Below are positions 1 to 6,421 of a DNA stretch of 48,850 bases, piece by piece. Position 1 is the first letter of the stretch. Every line of letters begins with the position of its first letter. The notes under the pieces were generated by a model. That model ran no database searches. It saw only the letters and a list, made by a program, of their open reading frames with translations, and was not told the DNA's origin. Origin of the DNA: Bacteroidales bacterium (GTDB taxonomy: Bacteria; Bacteroidota; Bacteroidia; Bacteroidales; P3); contig JAUNHX010000017.1 in assembly GCA_030523765.1 (NCBI GenBank), positions 1 to 48,850 of the forward strand. Direction: 5' to 3'. Position numbers and translations under genes: made by a program.

Positions 1-40
1 CATTTTTCTTTTTTCAATAGGAATCATTGTTTTTTTAATA

Positions 41-111
41 GCCGAAGGCCGCGTGGTTTGCCTGCCGAGCTTGATGAGGCAACACCGCAAAATAAATTAG
101 ATGAAGTGAGC
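41..111 (+). repeat. S1-type short dispersed element (expanded copy)
   Basis: The left part GCCGAAGGCCGCG and the right part AACACCGC...GATGAAGTGAGC match the 45-bp S1 element found at 5031-5075. About 26 extra bases, themselves bounded by TTGCCT and AGGCAA, split the two halves. The rest of 1-628 has no convincing gene. It contains a perfect hairpin near 358-376 (GGCGGCA/TGCCGCC) and otherwise AT-rich or low-complexity sequence. Confidence 0.6.
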
Positions 112-628
112 AACGCCATTTTTTTCTTCTGTTCTGATAGATAGCCTATTTCACCCATTAAGCTCATTCGCCCCATTTTCAATTCCAATATCCTCCCTTC
201 TACGCCCCTTCTATGTGGGTTCTATGTGCCTTCTTTGAAACCGCCATAACCAACACGAAACCAATATTTTATCAGTTTTGTATCAAAACTGCTGAAAATC
301 AAATACATAATCCAAAGAGACCATCAAAATCTCCACCATCCGCTTCCCGTGCATTTCGGCGGCATTCTTGCCGCCGTCATCCCCATTCACCCCATTCCGC
401 CCATTAGACCCATTGTTCCGTATGCTGCAATAATTATTGCAGACAAAAACCGAGTTGTCCGGTGCTCGGGGCATCAGCCCCACCAAAAAAATCTCCGCCC
501 ATTACATTGACAATCAAATCTATCCAAAAAATCTCAAAAAAAAATTTCACCCCTTATGTTGTGATTCTACTTCTCACAGCGTCTAATATGTCGTAATAAA
601 ACTAAACAGCAATCGTTCTATAATTACT

Positions 629-1102
629 ATGGAGTTAGACGAAAAAACATTCAAAGAACTGATATACCGACAACGGGATTTGATTTGGCGGGTGTGCAGC
701 AGTTATAGGATGAGTGCGGCGTGGACGACGGAGGACGCTTTCCAGGAGGTGTTGTGCGACCTGTGGCGGGGCTACGGAACTTTCGACCAGCGTAGTTCGG
801 AGAGCACTTGGGTGTACCGCATAGCAATCAACACGATGAACTCGCTGGCACGGAAGATGGGAAATCAGCCGACGGCACCGCCGCCAGAGGGACACGACCC
901 CGGTTACCGCGACGATGACTACCGCGACCTGGTGGAACTAATAGAGACTACGCCGGAACCCGACCGCACCATCATCAAGGCTCACGCTCAAGGCTACGGC
1001 TACAAGGATATAGCCAAGATTACGGGGCTGAGCATCGCGGCGGTGAGCATGCGACTGACTCGCGCCCTCCGCAAATTACGCAAACTTTATAATCAGAAAT
1101 AA
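629..1102 (+). CDS. ECF-family RNA polymerase sigma factor
   Basis: This 157-residue protein has the two-domain layout and length of extracytoplasmic-function sigma factors. Region 2 lies at about residues 8-75 (LIWRVCSSYRMS, then DAFQEVLCDLWRGY and STWVYRIAIN). Region 4 lies at about residues 100-152, with the helix-turn-helix GYKDIAKITGLSIAAVSMRL. It should direct RNA polymerase to its own promoter set. It is the first gene of a tightly packed operon: the next gene begins 2 bases after its stop. That neighbour has a single membrane segment and is a good candidate for its anti-sigma partner, while the following genes encode envelope lipoproteins. The target signal cannot be read from the sequence. 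Confidence 0.93.
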   Translation: MELDEKTFKELIYRQRDLIWRVCSSYRMSAAWTTEDAFQEVLCDLWRGYGTFDQRSSESTWVYRIAINTMNSLARKMGNQPTAPPPEGHDPGYRDDDYRDLVELIETTPEPDRTIIKAHAQGYGYKDIAKITGLSIAAVSMRLTRALRKLRKLYNQK

Positions 1103-1104
1103 CG

Positions 1105-1449
1105 ATGAGAGATTTTGATAAGCAACTGGAACGATACGGCGACGAACTGAAGAGATCCCGCTGCCCTTATAGCGATGCAGAACTGGACAGGGAAATCCAC
1201 AGCGTGGTGTGCAACGAAAATATTATTCCGAGCGAACTGCAGGTAAGACGCACACATACCAAATGGCTCTGGTCTTCTGTGGCCGCTGCCGCTTGCATTG
1301 CTGCTGTGCTGATACCTTTGAATATGTCCGTTCGAACCAATGGCAGCATTGCCTCGGTGGACGTCGACGGCGAGCATCTCTACTTCGCCTGCAACAATGG
1401 TTGTTCGCCCGAAGGCACCTTGGAAACCTTTAAAACCATAATAAAATGA
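1105..1449 (+). CDS. Putative single-pass anti-sigma factor
   Basis: The 114-residue product has a charged cytoplasmic N-terminus (about residues 1-50), one hydrophobic segment at about residues 52-73 (WLWSSVAAAACIAAVLIPL) and a short outer part with two cysteines. I see no recognised zinc-binding anti-sigma motif. The assignment as anti-sigma factor rests on its place directly behind an ECF sigma gene and on the topology, which is common for sigma/anti-sigma pairs in Bacteroidota. It overlaps the next gene by 4 bases (ATGA at 1446-1449), so the two are translationally coupled. It could instead be an unrelated small membrane protein. Confidence 0.65.
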   Translation: MRDFDKQLERYGDELKRSRCPYSDAELDREIHSVVCNENIIPSELQVRRTHTKWLWSSVAAAACIAAVLIPLNMSVRTNGSIASVDVDGEHLYFACNNGCSPEGTLETFKTIIK

Positions 1450-2078
1450 AACGACTTATACTCCCATTGATGCTATTCCTACTGGCCGCCTGCCAACGCG
1501 AAGCCGACCTGCCCGAGGCCACCTCGGCGGCGAAGGAGGTCTACCTGCAATATGCCGACCGCAAGGACCTCACCGTGGCCATGATTGGCGACTACTTGGG
1601 CTACAACGCCGTCATGCTCCAGGCGCAGGATGCTGAGGGCTGGCTGCGCCTGTGCGAAGAGTTCGGTGTCGGCAAGCATGTGGATGCTGCTGCGTTGGAT
1701 TCCACCAGGGTGTCGAGCTTGACTGTCAGTCACGTCAAAAGCCACGAAGGAAGCGACATCCAGGAGCTGAAAGATCTACTAGGTGACGACAGTGTAATCG
1801 TTGAAAACATACTGAGAAGCGCACCTGTCAATATACGGATAGACACTTCCTTATCCTTTGTCCGTCGCGAACATTGGGACAATGGTGTTCGTCAGTATTC
1901 CACAGTTTCCTTTGGTACTGATGTTTCGCGCGGCGACAGTGCCCTGATGCATCGTACCATCCTTTACGGCCACACCGGCTACATCGTCCGCGTCGACAGC
2001 GACGCCCTCACACTCTGGCTTTTCTTCTACAGCAATGAGGACGAAATGAACCAAATACTTAATACGATAACACAATGA
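1446..2078 (+). CDS. Lipoprotein of unknown function in the ECF sigma operon
   Basis: The 210-residue product starts with a lipoprotein signal peptide whose lipobox LLAAC places the lipidated cysteine at residue 16. The mature part is mixed alpha/beta in appearance. Its size, the 'DLTVAMIG' start and the C-terminal NEDEMNQILNTI resemble small Bacteroidota DUF4252-type lipoproteins that sit behind ECF sigma genes, but I cannot confirm the family. It is coupled to both neighbours by ATGA overlaps. The probable location is the periplasmic side of the outer or inner membrane. Function unknown. Confidence 0.85.
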   Translation: MKRLILPLMLFLLAACQREADLPEATSAAKEVYLQYADRKDLTVAMIGDYLGYNAVMLQAQDAEGWLRLCEEFGVGKHVDAAALDSTRVSSLTVSHVKSHEGSDIQELKDLLGDDSVIVENILRSAPVNIRIDTSLSFVRREHWDNGVRQYSTVSFGTDVSRGDSALMHRTILYGHTGYIVRVDSDALTLWLFFYSNEDEMNQILNTITQ

Positions 2079-2881
2079 AACGATTTGCATTTATCCTGGC
2101 GGCCCTTCTGCTCTTTGCCGCTTGTACCGAAAAAGAGCCCCAACCCCAGTCCCAACCCACAGCCGCCATCTCGCTTGCCGGCACTTCGTGGGTCGGGGGC
2201 CTCGACGGCGATTTCCAAGGCTATCCACTCACCTTCACCTGGCGCTTCGACTTCCTCACCGACAGCACTGGCGAGTACCACCTCGACTGTGTTCTCGCCG
2301 CCCACCCACAGCCTTCGCAAGAGGGACCGTTCCGCTACACTTTTGACGGCTCCGACGGCATCGTCACGCCCGACGGCCACAACCCGCTCCCGTTCGTGTA
2401 CGACTCAGCGCAGCAAACCATAAGCATGGAAATCATCATGCAAGTTGGCAGCGGCAGCACGTCGACGACCCTCGGTGGTACCACAGTATTCCGCCCTCTC
2501 GGTCAGGAGATTCCAGCTTTCCCCGTGAACACAAGCTGGACGGCCGAGCAGCAATTGCCCTCGGGCGACACGCTGATGCCCGTGCATTGGGGGCTCGACT
2601 TCTGGGAATACGGCTGGGGTGGTCAAGTGAATTACTGCGCAGGGTCGACCTGTGCGGGTGTCTCGCTCTTCTGGCGCTACGACAGCGCGGCCCACTCCGG
2701 CACCATCGCTATCAACGGCACCCAGCACCCCTTCATCTACGACCCCGCCACCGATATCCTCACCCTCGAATACACCACCGAGGTATATGGCACCACCGTC
2801 CCCATCGGCGGCACCCTGCAATTCCACCGCTCCAAAGAACCCGACAGCAATACGACCCGCAAAGTCGTAGTAATGAAGTAA
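2075..2881 (+). CDS. Lipoprotein with two similar halves
   Basis: This is a 268-residue protein with a lipoprotein signal peptide (lipobox LLFAAC, cysteine at residue 14). The mature region appears to hold two related beta-rich halves. Each has a motif of the type 'tSWtg.......PL.f.W.LDF' (near residues 36-55 and 150-170) followed by 'G...F.YD....i.....' and a final 'GGT..F...' (near residues 145 and 245). This suggests an internal duplication of a lipocalin-like or beta-sandwich domain. It overlaps the upstream gene by 4 bases and belongs to the ECF sigma operon. Binding partner and function are not evident. Confidence 0.85.
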   Translation: MKRFAFILAALLLFAACTEKEPQPQSQPTAAISLAGTSWVGGLDGDFQGYPLTFTWRFDFLTDSTGEYHLDCVLAAHPQPSQEGPFRYTFDGSDGIVTPDGHNPLPFVYDSAQQTISMEIIMQVGSGSTSTTLGGTTVFRPLGQEIPAFPVNTSWTAEQQLPSGDTLMPVHWGLDFWEYGWGGQVNYCAGSTCAGVSLFWRYDSAAHSGTIAINGTQHPFIYDPATDILTLEYTTEVYGTTVPIGGTLQFHRSKEPDSNTTRKVVVMK

Positions 2882-2902
2882 AAAAACAAAAATACATCCA
2901 AT

Positions 2903-3397
2903 ATGACACACAACATCCTCAAATCCCTCGCCGTCCTCGCCTTGGGTGCGATGCTGCTGACTGCTTTCCGTCCGATGTCGAAAGGAGAGCATGAACTTGT
3001 CGGCAACTGGCAGTATGTCAAATCGACTGTGGCCATCCATTGGGACGACCCCGCTCCATTCCACGACAGTGCGGCACAGGACGAAGAGAAGTCCGAGCGC
3101 AAAGACATGACCATCAACGCTGACGGAAGCATGACAATGGTGGCCAGAGACATCGCAAGCAGCCGTGTGTACAGAGTCAGCGATAGCTGCGCAATGAAGT
3201 TTAAGAGCTACGACCTCACATGGGTTATCTCCGCAGATACGGACTCCCTGAAGGTCATATCAGCATCCGGTGGCAGCGAGTCTTGGAGAATCGTCCAGTT
3301 GAGCGAAAACACGCTTGTCTATGTTGTGGACAAGCATTTTGAAAGCCATATAGGTTCCGGTATTCTCACTTACACGTACATCTACCGCCGTAGTTGA
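2903..3397 (+). CDS. Secreted lipocalin-like protein
   Basis: The 164-residue product has an N-terminal hydrophobic signal (LKSLAVLALGAMLLTAF) and a mature part built like small Bacteroidota lipocalin-like proteins: an early 'LVGNWQYV' strand, 'MTINADGSMTM' in the middle, and a terminal 'YTYIYRR'. The protein encoded at 18616-19068 has the same plan ('LVGKWEFV', 'IEFRSDGTC', 'YAYRRK'), so the two are probably distant paralogues. It is the last gene of the ECF sigma operon, 21 bases after the previous stop and just before a strong terminator. Such proteins are often periplasmic; the ligand is unknown. Confidence 0.8.
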   Translation: MTHNILKSLAVLALGAMLLTAFRPMSKGEHELVGNWQYVKSTVAIHWDDPAPFHDSAAQDEEKSERKDMTINADGSMTMVARDIASSRVYRVSDSCAMKFKSYDLTWVISADTDSLKVISASGGSESWRIVQLSENTLVYVVDKHFESHIGSGILTYTYIYRRS

Positions 3398-3472
3398 TGA
3401 TCCCCATAGATCTACATCCATAATCACACAAATTATCAACCCCAATACGAAAAGAGTCCCATCCTCTCCACT

Positions 3473-3514
3473 GCCACGGCAAGCGTTACCCACGCTTGCC
3501 GTGGCTCTTTTTTA
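3473..3514 (+). terminator. Strong intrinsic terminator of the ECF sigma operon
   Basis: A 14-bp perfect stem (GCCACGGCAAGCGT pairing with its complement at 3492-3505) is followed by CTCTTTTTT. It ends the operon that starts at 629. Confidence 0.9.
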
Positions 3515-3607
3515 TAGTCTTGTATCCCGCACGGTGCATCATGTGAAATTTACTTTGATTCTAATTCCGGCCCTCGGGCCTATTGTTTCATTTAAATTTT
3601 CATTATT

Positions 3608-3856
3608 ATGCATTACCAATTCAAACAAGACCTTGCATCAGCCTATTTCCCCGACAACAGCAACGTTGCGCCAAGCGAGAGCAGAGAAAGCTTGCTTACT
3701 ATGCCGAGCCTAAGCAACGTCACCGAAGGTAAGCAAACCGCAAGCAAGCGCTTCGCTCACGAAATCCATTCCAACAAACCCCTCCTCGCCGCCCTCCAAG
3801 CCACCGGCAACCCTGAAAGGGAACTGAGCACCACTGAATTAAATCAAATGCAGTGA
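3608..3856 (+). pseudogene. DUF4248-like small protein, interrupted by S3 and cut by S1
   Basis: The reading frame begins MHYQFKQDLASAYFPDNS and later has KRFAHEIHSNKPLLAALQATG. Together these resemble the DUF4248 family plan (ElA.lYFP... then ...W I..np.L...L...gy), although I cannot run the comparison. The two halves are separated by about 24 residues that correspond to the S3 repeat (3659-3722), present without breaking the frame. The C-terminal 'TPxQV...LGEP' part expected for the family is missing; the frame runs into an S1 repeat and stops. I therefore read it as a decayed gene, though the frame is still open. A start at 3608 with ATG is the only one available. Confidence 0.5.
3659..3722 (+). 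repeat. S3 dispersed element, copy 1
   Basis: This roughly 62-bp stretch has complementary ends (CAACGTTGC and GCAACGTC) around GAGAGCAGAGAAAGCTTGCT. It aligns well with the reverse complement of 4800-4861 and more weakly with that of 6514-6587. It lies inside the DUF4248-like frame. Confidence 0.7.
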
Positions 3857-3858
3857 AC
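3815..3858 (+). repeat. S1 dispersed element (diverged copy)
   Basis: GAGCACCACTGAATTAAAT and the end GCAGTGAAC follow the S1 consensus. It joins the DUF4248-like remnant directly to a nifJ tail remnant. Confidence 0.6.
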
Positions 3859-3949
3859 AACGCCAAACTGCGCTACGAGTGTGAAGAAAGAGCCAGTGGC
3901 TCTTTCGATAGCGAAGCGGAGAATAAAGAAGAAACTCTCGGAGATGTAA
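3859..3949 (+). pseudogene. nifJ 3'-end remnant B, split by an S2 element
   Basis: The bases GCCAAACTGCGCTACGA at 3862-3878 and the end CTCGGAGATGTAA at 3937-3949 correspond to the last codons of nifJ (AKLRYE...KLSEM stop). They are separated by an S2 element at 3879-3927. Only about 14 nifJ codons are kept. The sequence behind the stop (CTGCATCGACACACTAAAAC plus a hairpin) is shared with remnant D at 19174-19225. Confidence 0.8.
3879..3927 (+). repeat. S2 palindromic element, copy 1
   Basis: The core is a perfect 10-bp stem with a single-base centre (GAAAGAGCCA, G, then its complement, 3886-3906), followed by TCGATAGCGAAGCGGAGAATAAAG. Related copies are at 5191-5235 and 6923-6970. Confidence 0.75.
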
Positions 3950-3974
3950 ACCTGCATCGACACACTAAAACAAC

Positions 3975-4006
3975 GAAAGCCGAGGCCTGCAATGGTCTCG
4001 GCTTTC
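3975..4006. terminator. Hairpin behind nifJ remnant B, bidirectional
   Basis: AAAGCCGAGGCC pairs with GGTCTCGGCTTT around a short loop (one G-T pair). It lies between remnant B and the convergent gene at 4030. The same hairpin occurs behind remnant D (19118-19147). Confidence 0.65.
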
Positions 4007-4029
4007 TGCTATGATGAATGTCTCAATGA

Positions 4030-4680
4030 TTATTCTTCTACGCTTATTCGCATATAAATGGTGTCACCTTTGTATTGCTCTTCTATAAGCTCATATCCTT
4101 TCACATAAATCACATCCCCTCCCCAACAATATGCCTCAGCAACAAAGTCATTTGGTGCATATTGTCCTATCTCTTTAGGAAGAGCATTCTTGTCCTCCCA
4201 GCGATAGAGATGCAATATCGGCGGCTCATCTAATCGCCATTCTAAAGTGGCTATACGCCTGGCACAGCAGTTGTAAATAGCAAATTCGCCAACAATGGAA
4301 CCTTTCGGATGAAAAAGAGTATCAATAAAGGCTGTACGGCCAGTAGCCACTGGGTCGCCCGAGCCCTTGAGCTCTGGGCCATAACTTACAATAAAGCCTT
4401 TGTCACCTCCAATCAATTGCAACACATTCCTGTCCCACCATAGGTCATACTCAGGTTTATCCAATCCATCTGCAGCGAGAAAAATATGCCGCAAAAGGTT
4501 GTCGATGTGCATACTGTCGGCAGAGGAAAAATTCGGTATGGAAAAAGACAAGCAAGAGCAAGAAAAAATACTTTTCTTTGCCTCGTTATAGTCATCCTCT
4601 GTGCAACGGACGGCGGTTACCTGTGCATTTGAAACAAGCATGGCAAAAAGTACCGCGCATATCATCAATACTTTCTTCAT
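4030..4680 (-). CDS. Secreted protein of unknown function
   Basis: The 216-residue product has a clear signal peptide (MKKVLMICAVLFAMLVSNAQ, cleavage probable after AQ). The mature part carries several cysteines (CSC near residue 42 and NCCARR near residue 137) and no motif I recognise. The start is at MKK. The upstream sequence GTGATTAACTTTTAATGG is the same as that upstream of the gene at 18616, so the two share a promoter/leader module although their mature proteins differ. No neighbouring gene suggests a role. Confidence 0.8.
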   Translation of the reverse strand: MKKVLMICAVLFAMLVSNAQVTAVRCTEDDYNEAKKSIFSCSCLSFSIPNFSSADSMHIDNLLRHIFLAADGLDKPEYDLWWDRNVLQLIGGDKGFIVSYGPELKGSGDPVATGRTAFIDTLFHPKGSIVGEFAIYNCCARRIATLEWRLDEPPILHLYRWEDKNALPKEIGQYAPNDFVAEAYCWGGDVIYVKGYELIEEQYKGDTIYMRISVEE

Positions 4681-4683
4681 GTC

Positions 4684-4905
4684 CTAAACCATTAAAAGTT
4701 AATCACTGAAACAAACGCCGTCCTGCGGATTTTATTGCCCGCAGGGTGGCGGAAAGTTGCCGTTCCCGTGCAATTTTGCCTCGCATCATTACCTGCGGTG
4801 ACATTACTTCATCTCGGCAAAGCAAGCGAGCTTGCTCTGCTCTCGACTTCCGTAATGTTGCAACCCCTTCTTGCAGTCGTGTAAATCGGTCTCGCACCAT
4901 TGCAT
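4684..4905 (-). repeat. Duplicated upstream module (copy with S3 insertion)
   Basis: Read on the minus strand, this region matches 18472-18613: CGAGACCGATTTACACGACTGCAAGA at one end, then GCACGGGAACGGCAACTTT, AATAAAATCCGCAGGACG and GTGATTAACTTTTAATGG just before a signal-peptide gene. Compared with the 18.5-kb copy it contains an extra block that includes S3 (4800-4861). The coding frame through the module (RDRFTRLQEG ... ARERQL) is also present in the small gene at 18341-18604, so this copy contains a 5'-truncated relative of that gene. Confidence 0.75.
4800..4861 (-). repeat. S3 dispersed element, copy 2
   Basis: The ends are complementary (GACATTAC and GTAATGTTGC) and the interior has the palindrome AGCAAGCGAGCTTGCT. 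It sits in frame within the module frame (VATLRKSRAEQARLLCRDEV), giving a net gain of 23 codons relative to the homologous stretch near 18490. Confidence 0.75.
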
Positions 4906-4953
4906 TGGGCGTTGCACGGCTGCAAAATGGCCCGTCGCTCTCCCTTCGCCTTA

Positions 4954-5008
4954 ATCCGAAAAGTGGGGACTTTTCGGGGCTCGGCTCACAGGTCCACTGG
5001 ACCTGCTC
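4954..5008. repeat. Pair of short hairpins (unclassified dispersed repeat)
   Basis: Two perfect hairpins lie next to each other: CCGAAAAGT with its complement around GGGG, and CAGGTCCA with its complement around C. Together with the adjoining S1 tandem pair they form a gene-free, structured stretch between 4906 and 5121. No T-run follows them, so they do not look like terminators. Confidence 0.5.
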
Positions 5009-5030
5009 GTATGCTACGCCCCTGCAATCA

Positions 5031-5121
5031 GCCGAAGGCCGCGAACACCGCTTAAATCAATTAGATGAAGTGAGCTGCCGAAGGCCATGAGCACCATAGA
5101 AATAAATCAAATCCAGCGAAT
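5031..5121 (+). repeat. S1 element, tandem pair
   Basis: The first unit, 5031-5075, is exactly 45 bp (GCCGAAGGCCGCGAACACCG ... GATGAAGTGAGC). A second, more diverged unit starts at 5077 (GCCGAAGGCCATGAGCACCA ... AATCCAGCGAAT) and ends where the nifJ fragment A begins. Confidence 0.75.
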
Positions 5122-5190
5122 AACCACGGTATCAAGATCGGTATGGGCCGCACGCAGAATGAAGAGAAGATGGCAGTCGACTGCGGTTAC

Positions 5191-5235
5191 TCTTTGTTCT
5201 CCGCTAACGCTATCGAAGAGCCACTGGCTCTTCTT
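5191..5235 (+). repeat. S2 palindromic element, copy 2 (inside nifJ fragment A)
   Basis: It contains a 9-bp perfect stem GAAGAGCCA around a single C, and lies between the TAC codon of CGY and the CAC codon that in the intact gene are separated only by TGG. Net gain is 14 codons. Confidence 0.8.
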
Positions 5236-5274
5236 CACATCTGGCACTACAACCCTGCTGAGGAAGAGGAGGGT

Positions 5275-5307
5275 GTCGGCTCGGCCGACAACCCCGCACC
5301 TGTGCGC
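5275..5307 (+). repeat. 33-bp in-frame insertion with hairpin
   Basis: Eleven codons (VGSADNPAPVR) stand between EEG and KNGFHL, which are adjacent in the intact nifJ. The first 15 bases form a stem GTCGGC/GCCGAC around TCG. I find no second copy in the window. Confidence 0.7.
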
Positions 5308-5354
5308 AAGAACGGCTTCCACCTCGACTCGAAAGAGCCCGACTGGAGCAAGTT

Positions 5355-5399
5355 GCTCACTGTATTTAATTTGGGAATAAGGTGTTCGCGGCCACAGCT
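5355..5399 (-). repeat. S1 element, 45-bp insertion in nifJ fragment A
   Basis: Exactly 45 bases separate the codons for DWSK and RDFIMG, which are joined by a single Phe codon in the intact gene. On the minus strand it reads GCCGCGAACACC ... ATACAGTGAGC, matching S1. The triplet AAC beyond GTGAGC has a near-copy AGC on the other side, which may be a decayed 3-bp target duplication. Confidence 0.85.
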
Positions 5400-5572
5400 C
5401 CGCGACTTCATCATGGGCGAAGTCCGCTACAACTCGCTGATGAAGACCTTCCCCCAGGAGGCCGAAGAACTCTTCGTTGCCACCGAGCGTAATGCCAAAC
5501 TGCGCTACGAAGGCTACAAGAAACTGAGCGAGATGTAATTCCACTCTTTGAGACACAACGTCTCAATAAACC

Positions 5573-5604
5573 AAGTTGTGGAGGTCGAGAGGCCTCCACA
5601 ACTT
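5573..5604 (+). terminator. Terminator-like hairpin behind nifJ fragment A
   Basis: AAGTTGTGGAGG pairs with CCTCCACAACTT. It is the same hairpin as at 11646-11677 behind the intact nifJ. The MITE at 5609 begins a few bases further on. Confidence 0.75.
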
Positions 5605-5608
5605 CTTA

Positions 5609-5797
5609 AGGTAACCTCTAAAAATTCCACGTATGAAAAGGAATAATAATAACCATACTTTCAGTGCTTTTGGATTGATTTATGCATCTTGCTCAGTTTC
5701 ACTCAGTCATATAGCCCGCTATACTCCTTCGTTCAACGGAGCAATCTGCTATAAATCTTCTCCAAAATCACATTGAAGCAATTTTTAGAGGTTACCT
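5609..5797 (+). mobile_element. 189-bp MITE, copy 1
   Basis: The element has an 18-bp perfect terminal inverted repeat (AGGTAACCTCTAAAAATT at the left end), no coding capacity, and is flanked by TA on both sides (5607-5608 and 5798-5799). By eye it is identical over its whole length to 15477-15665 and 41505-41693. Termini and TA flanks fit non-autonomous elements moved by IS630/Tc1-mariner-type transposases; no such transposase is in the window. Confidence 0.9.
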
Positions 5798-5840
5798 TAA
5801 AACAGTAACGGTTGCCGTCCACAAAGATGGCAGCCGTTTA

Positions 5841-6308
5841 TTACTGCTCTAGAATTGGTATGCTATTGTTATCAAGGAAAATTGTATCTTGAGGAAGGTC
5901 TGGGGGATAAACACTAATTCTGGTTAAACCACGTTTACTGGCTTCGGCTTTCAATTTGTCATACTCAGTTTGAGTAAGCACAATGACATCAATATCGGTG
6001 TCTGACAAATCAGCATCTTTCTTTACGAAGCTATTGAGTACGTACACTTGCAAAATGTCGGCAGACGGAGCAATGAATAGTTCATTCCCATAGAAACAAT
6101 AGTTGCTGTCAATATTGTTTGTGTCTTTCTGAATCATTATTCGTTCATGTCCACCTGATAGGCCATACGTTTCTGCCGAGATATAGGCGTAGGTGTATCC
6201 CGAGTCAAATATAGGGAAGAATCTCTTACCTTTGCTGTTGTCGTTTTTGCATGCGGACATCATTCCGAGGGCGCACACCATCGCGCCGAGCAAGAATGCT
6301 TTCTTCAT
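5841..6308 (-). CDS. Small lipoprotein of unknown function
   Basis: The 155-residue product starts at MKKAFLLGAM (6308) rather than at the upstream Met at 6332, because the signal peptide with lipobox MMSAC begins there. The mature part has no motif I recognise; it contains 'IDVIVLTQTEYDKLKAEA' and a Pro-rich 'VYPPDLPQDTIFL'. The DNA of the signal peptide is nearly identical to that of the lipoprotein at 17354 (36 identical bases, starting TTGCTCGGCGCGATGG) although the mature proteins do not match. This suggests a shuffled or gene-converted export leader. Confidence 0.85.
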   Translation of the reverse strand: MKKAFLLGAMVCALGMMSACKNDNSKGKRFFPIFDSGYTYAYISAETYGLSGGHERIMIQKDTNNIDSNYCFYGNELFIAPSADILQVYVLNSFVKKDADLSDTDIDVIVLTQTEYDKLKAEASKRGLTRISVYPPDLPQDTIFLDNNSIPILEQ

Positions 6309-6421
6309 GAGGTTAATTGTTTGAAAAGTCATAGTGTTGTTAATTGTTTATGAATTAATGCTTTCCGAATGGAAGATAAATAATAATCTATAGGGTCGGT
6401 AAAAAAAGAGCGACATCAATA

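Larger units (their letters stand above)
5122..5538 (+). pseudogene. nifJ 3' fragment A with three in-frame insertions
   Basis: This is the last part of pyruvate:ferredoxin oxidoreductase (from HGIKIGMGRTQ to KKLSEM, then stop). The same part of the intact gene at 11699-15232 is about 85 codons. Compared codon by codon, it carries three insertions: 5191-5235 (S2; 45 bases in place of 3), 5275-5307 (33 bp) and 5355-5399 (S1, 45 bp). All three keep the frame. There is no start or catalytic part, so it cannot be a functional enzyme. The same terminator hairpin that follows the intact gene follows this copy (5573-5604), showing that the gene end and its terminator were duplicated together, here in inverted orientation. 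Confidence 0.9.

Noticed and set aside
213..486. Short frames on both strands near the left end
   Set aside because: Low-complexity proline/histidine- or asparagine/glycine-rich products without a plausible start; the sequence looks like hairpin-rich spacer.
4746..5090. 114-codon plus-strand frame
   Set aside because: It is made of the antisense of the duplicated upstream module, hairpins and an S1 repeat; no independent coding evidence.
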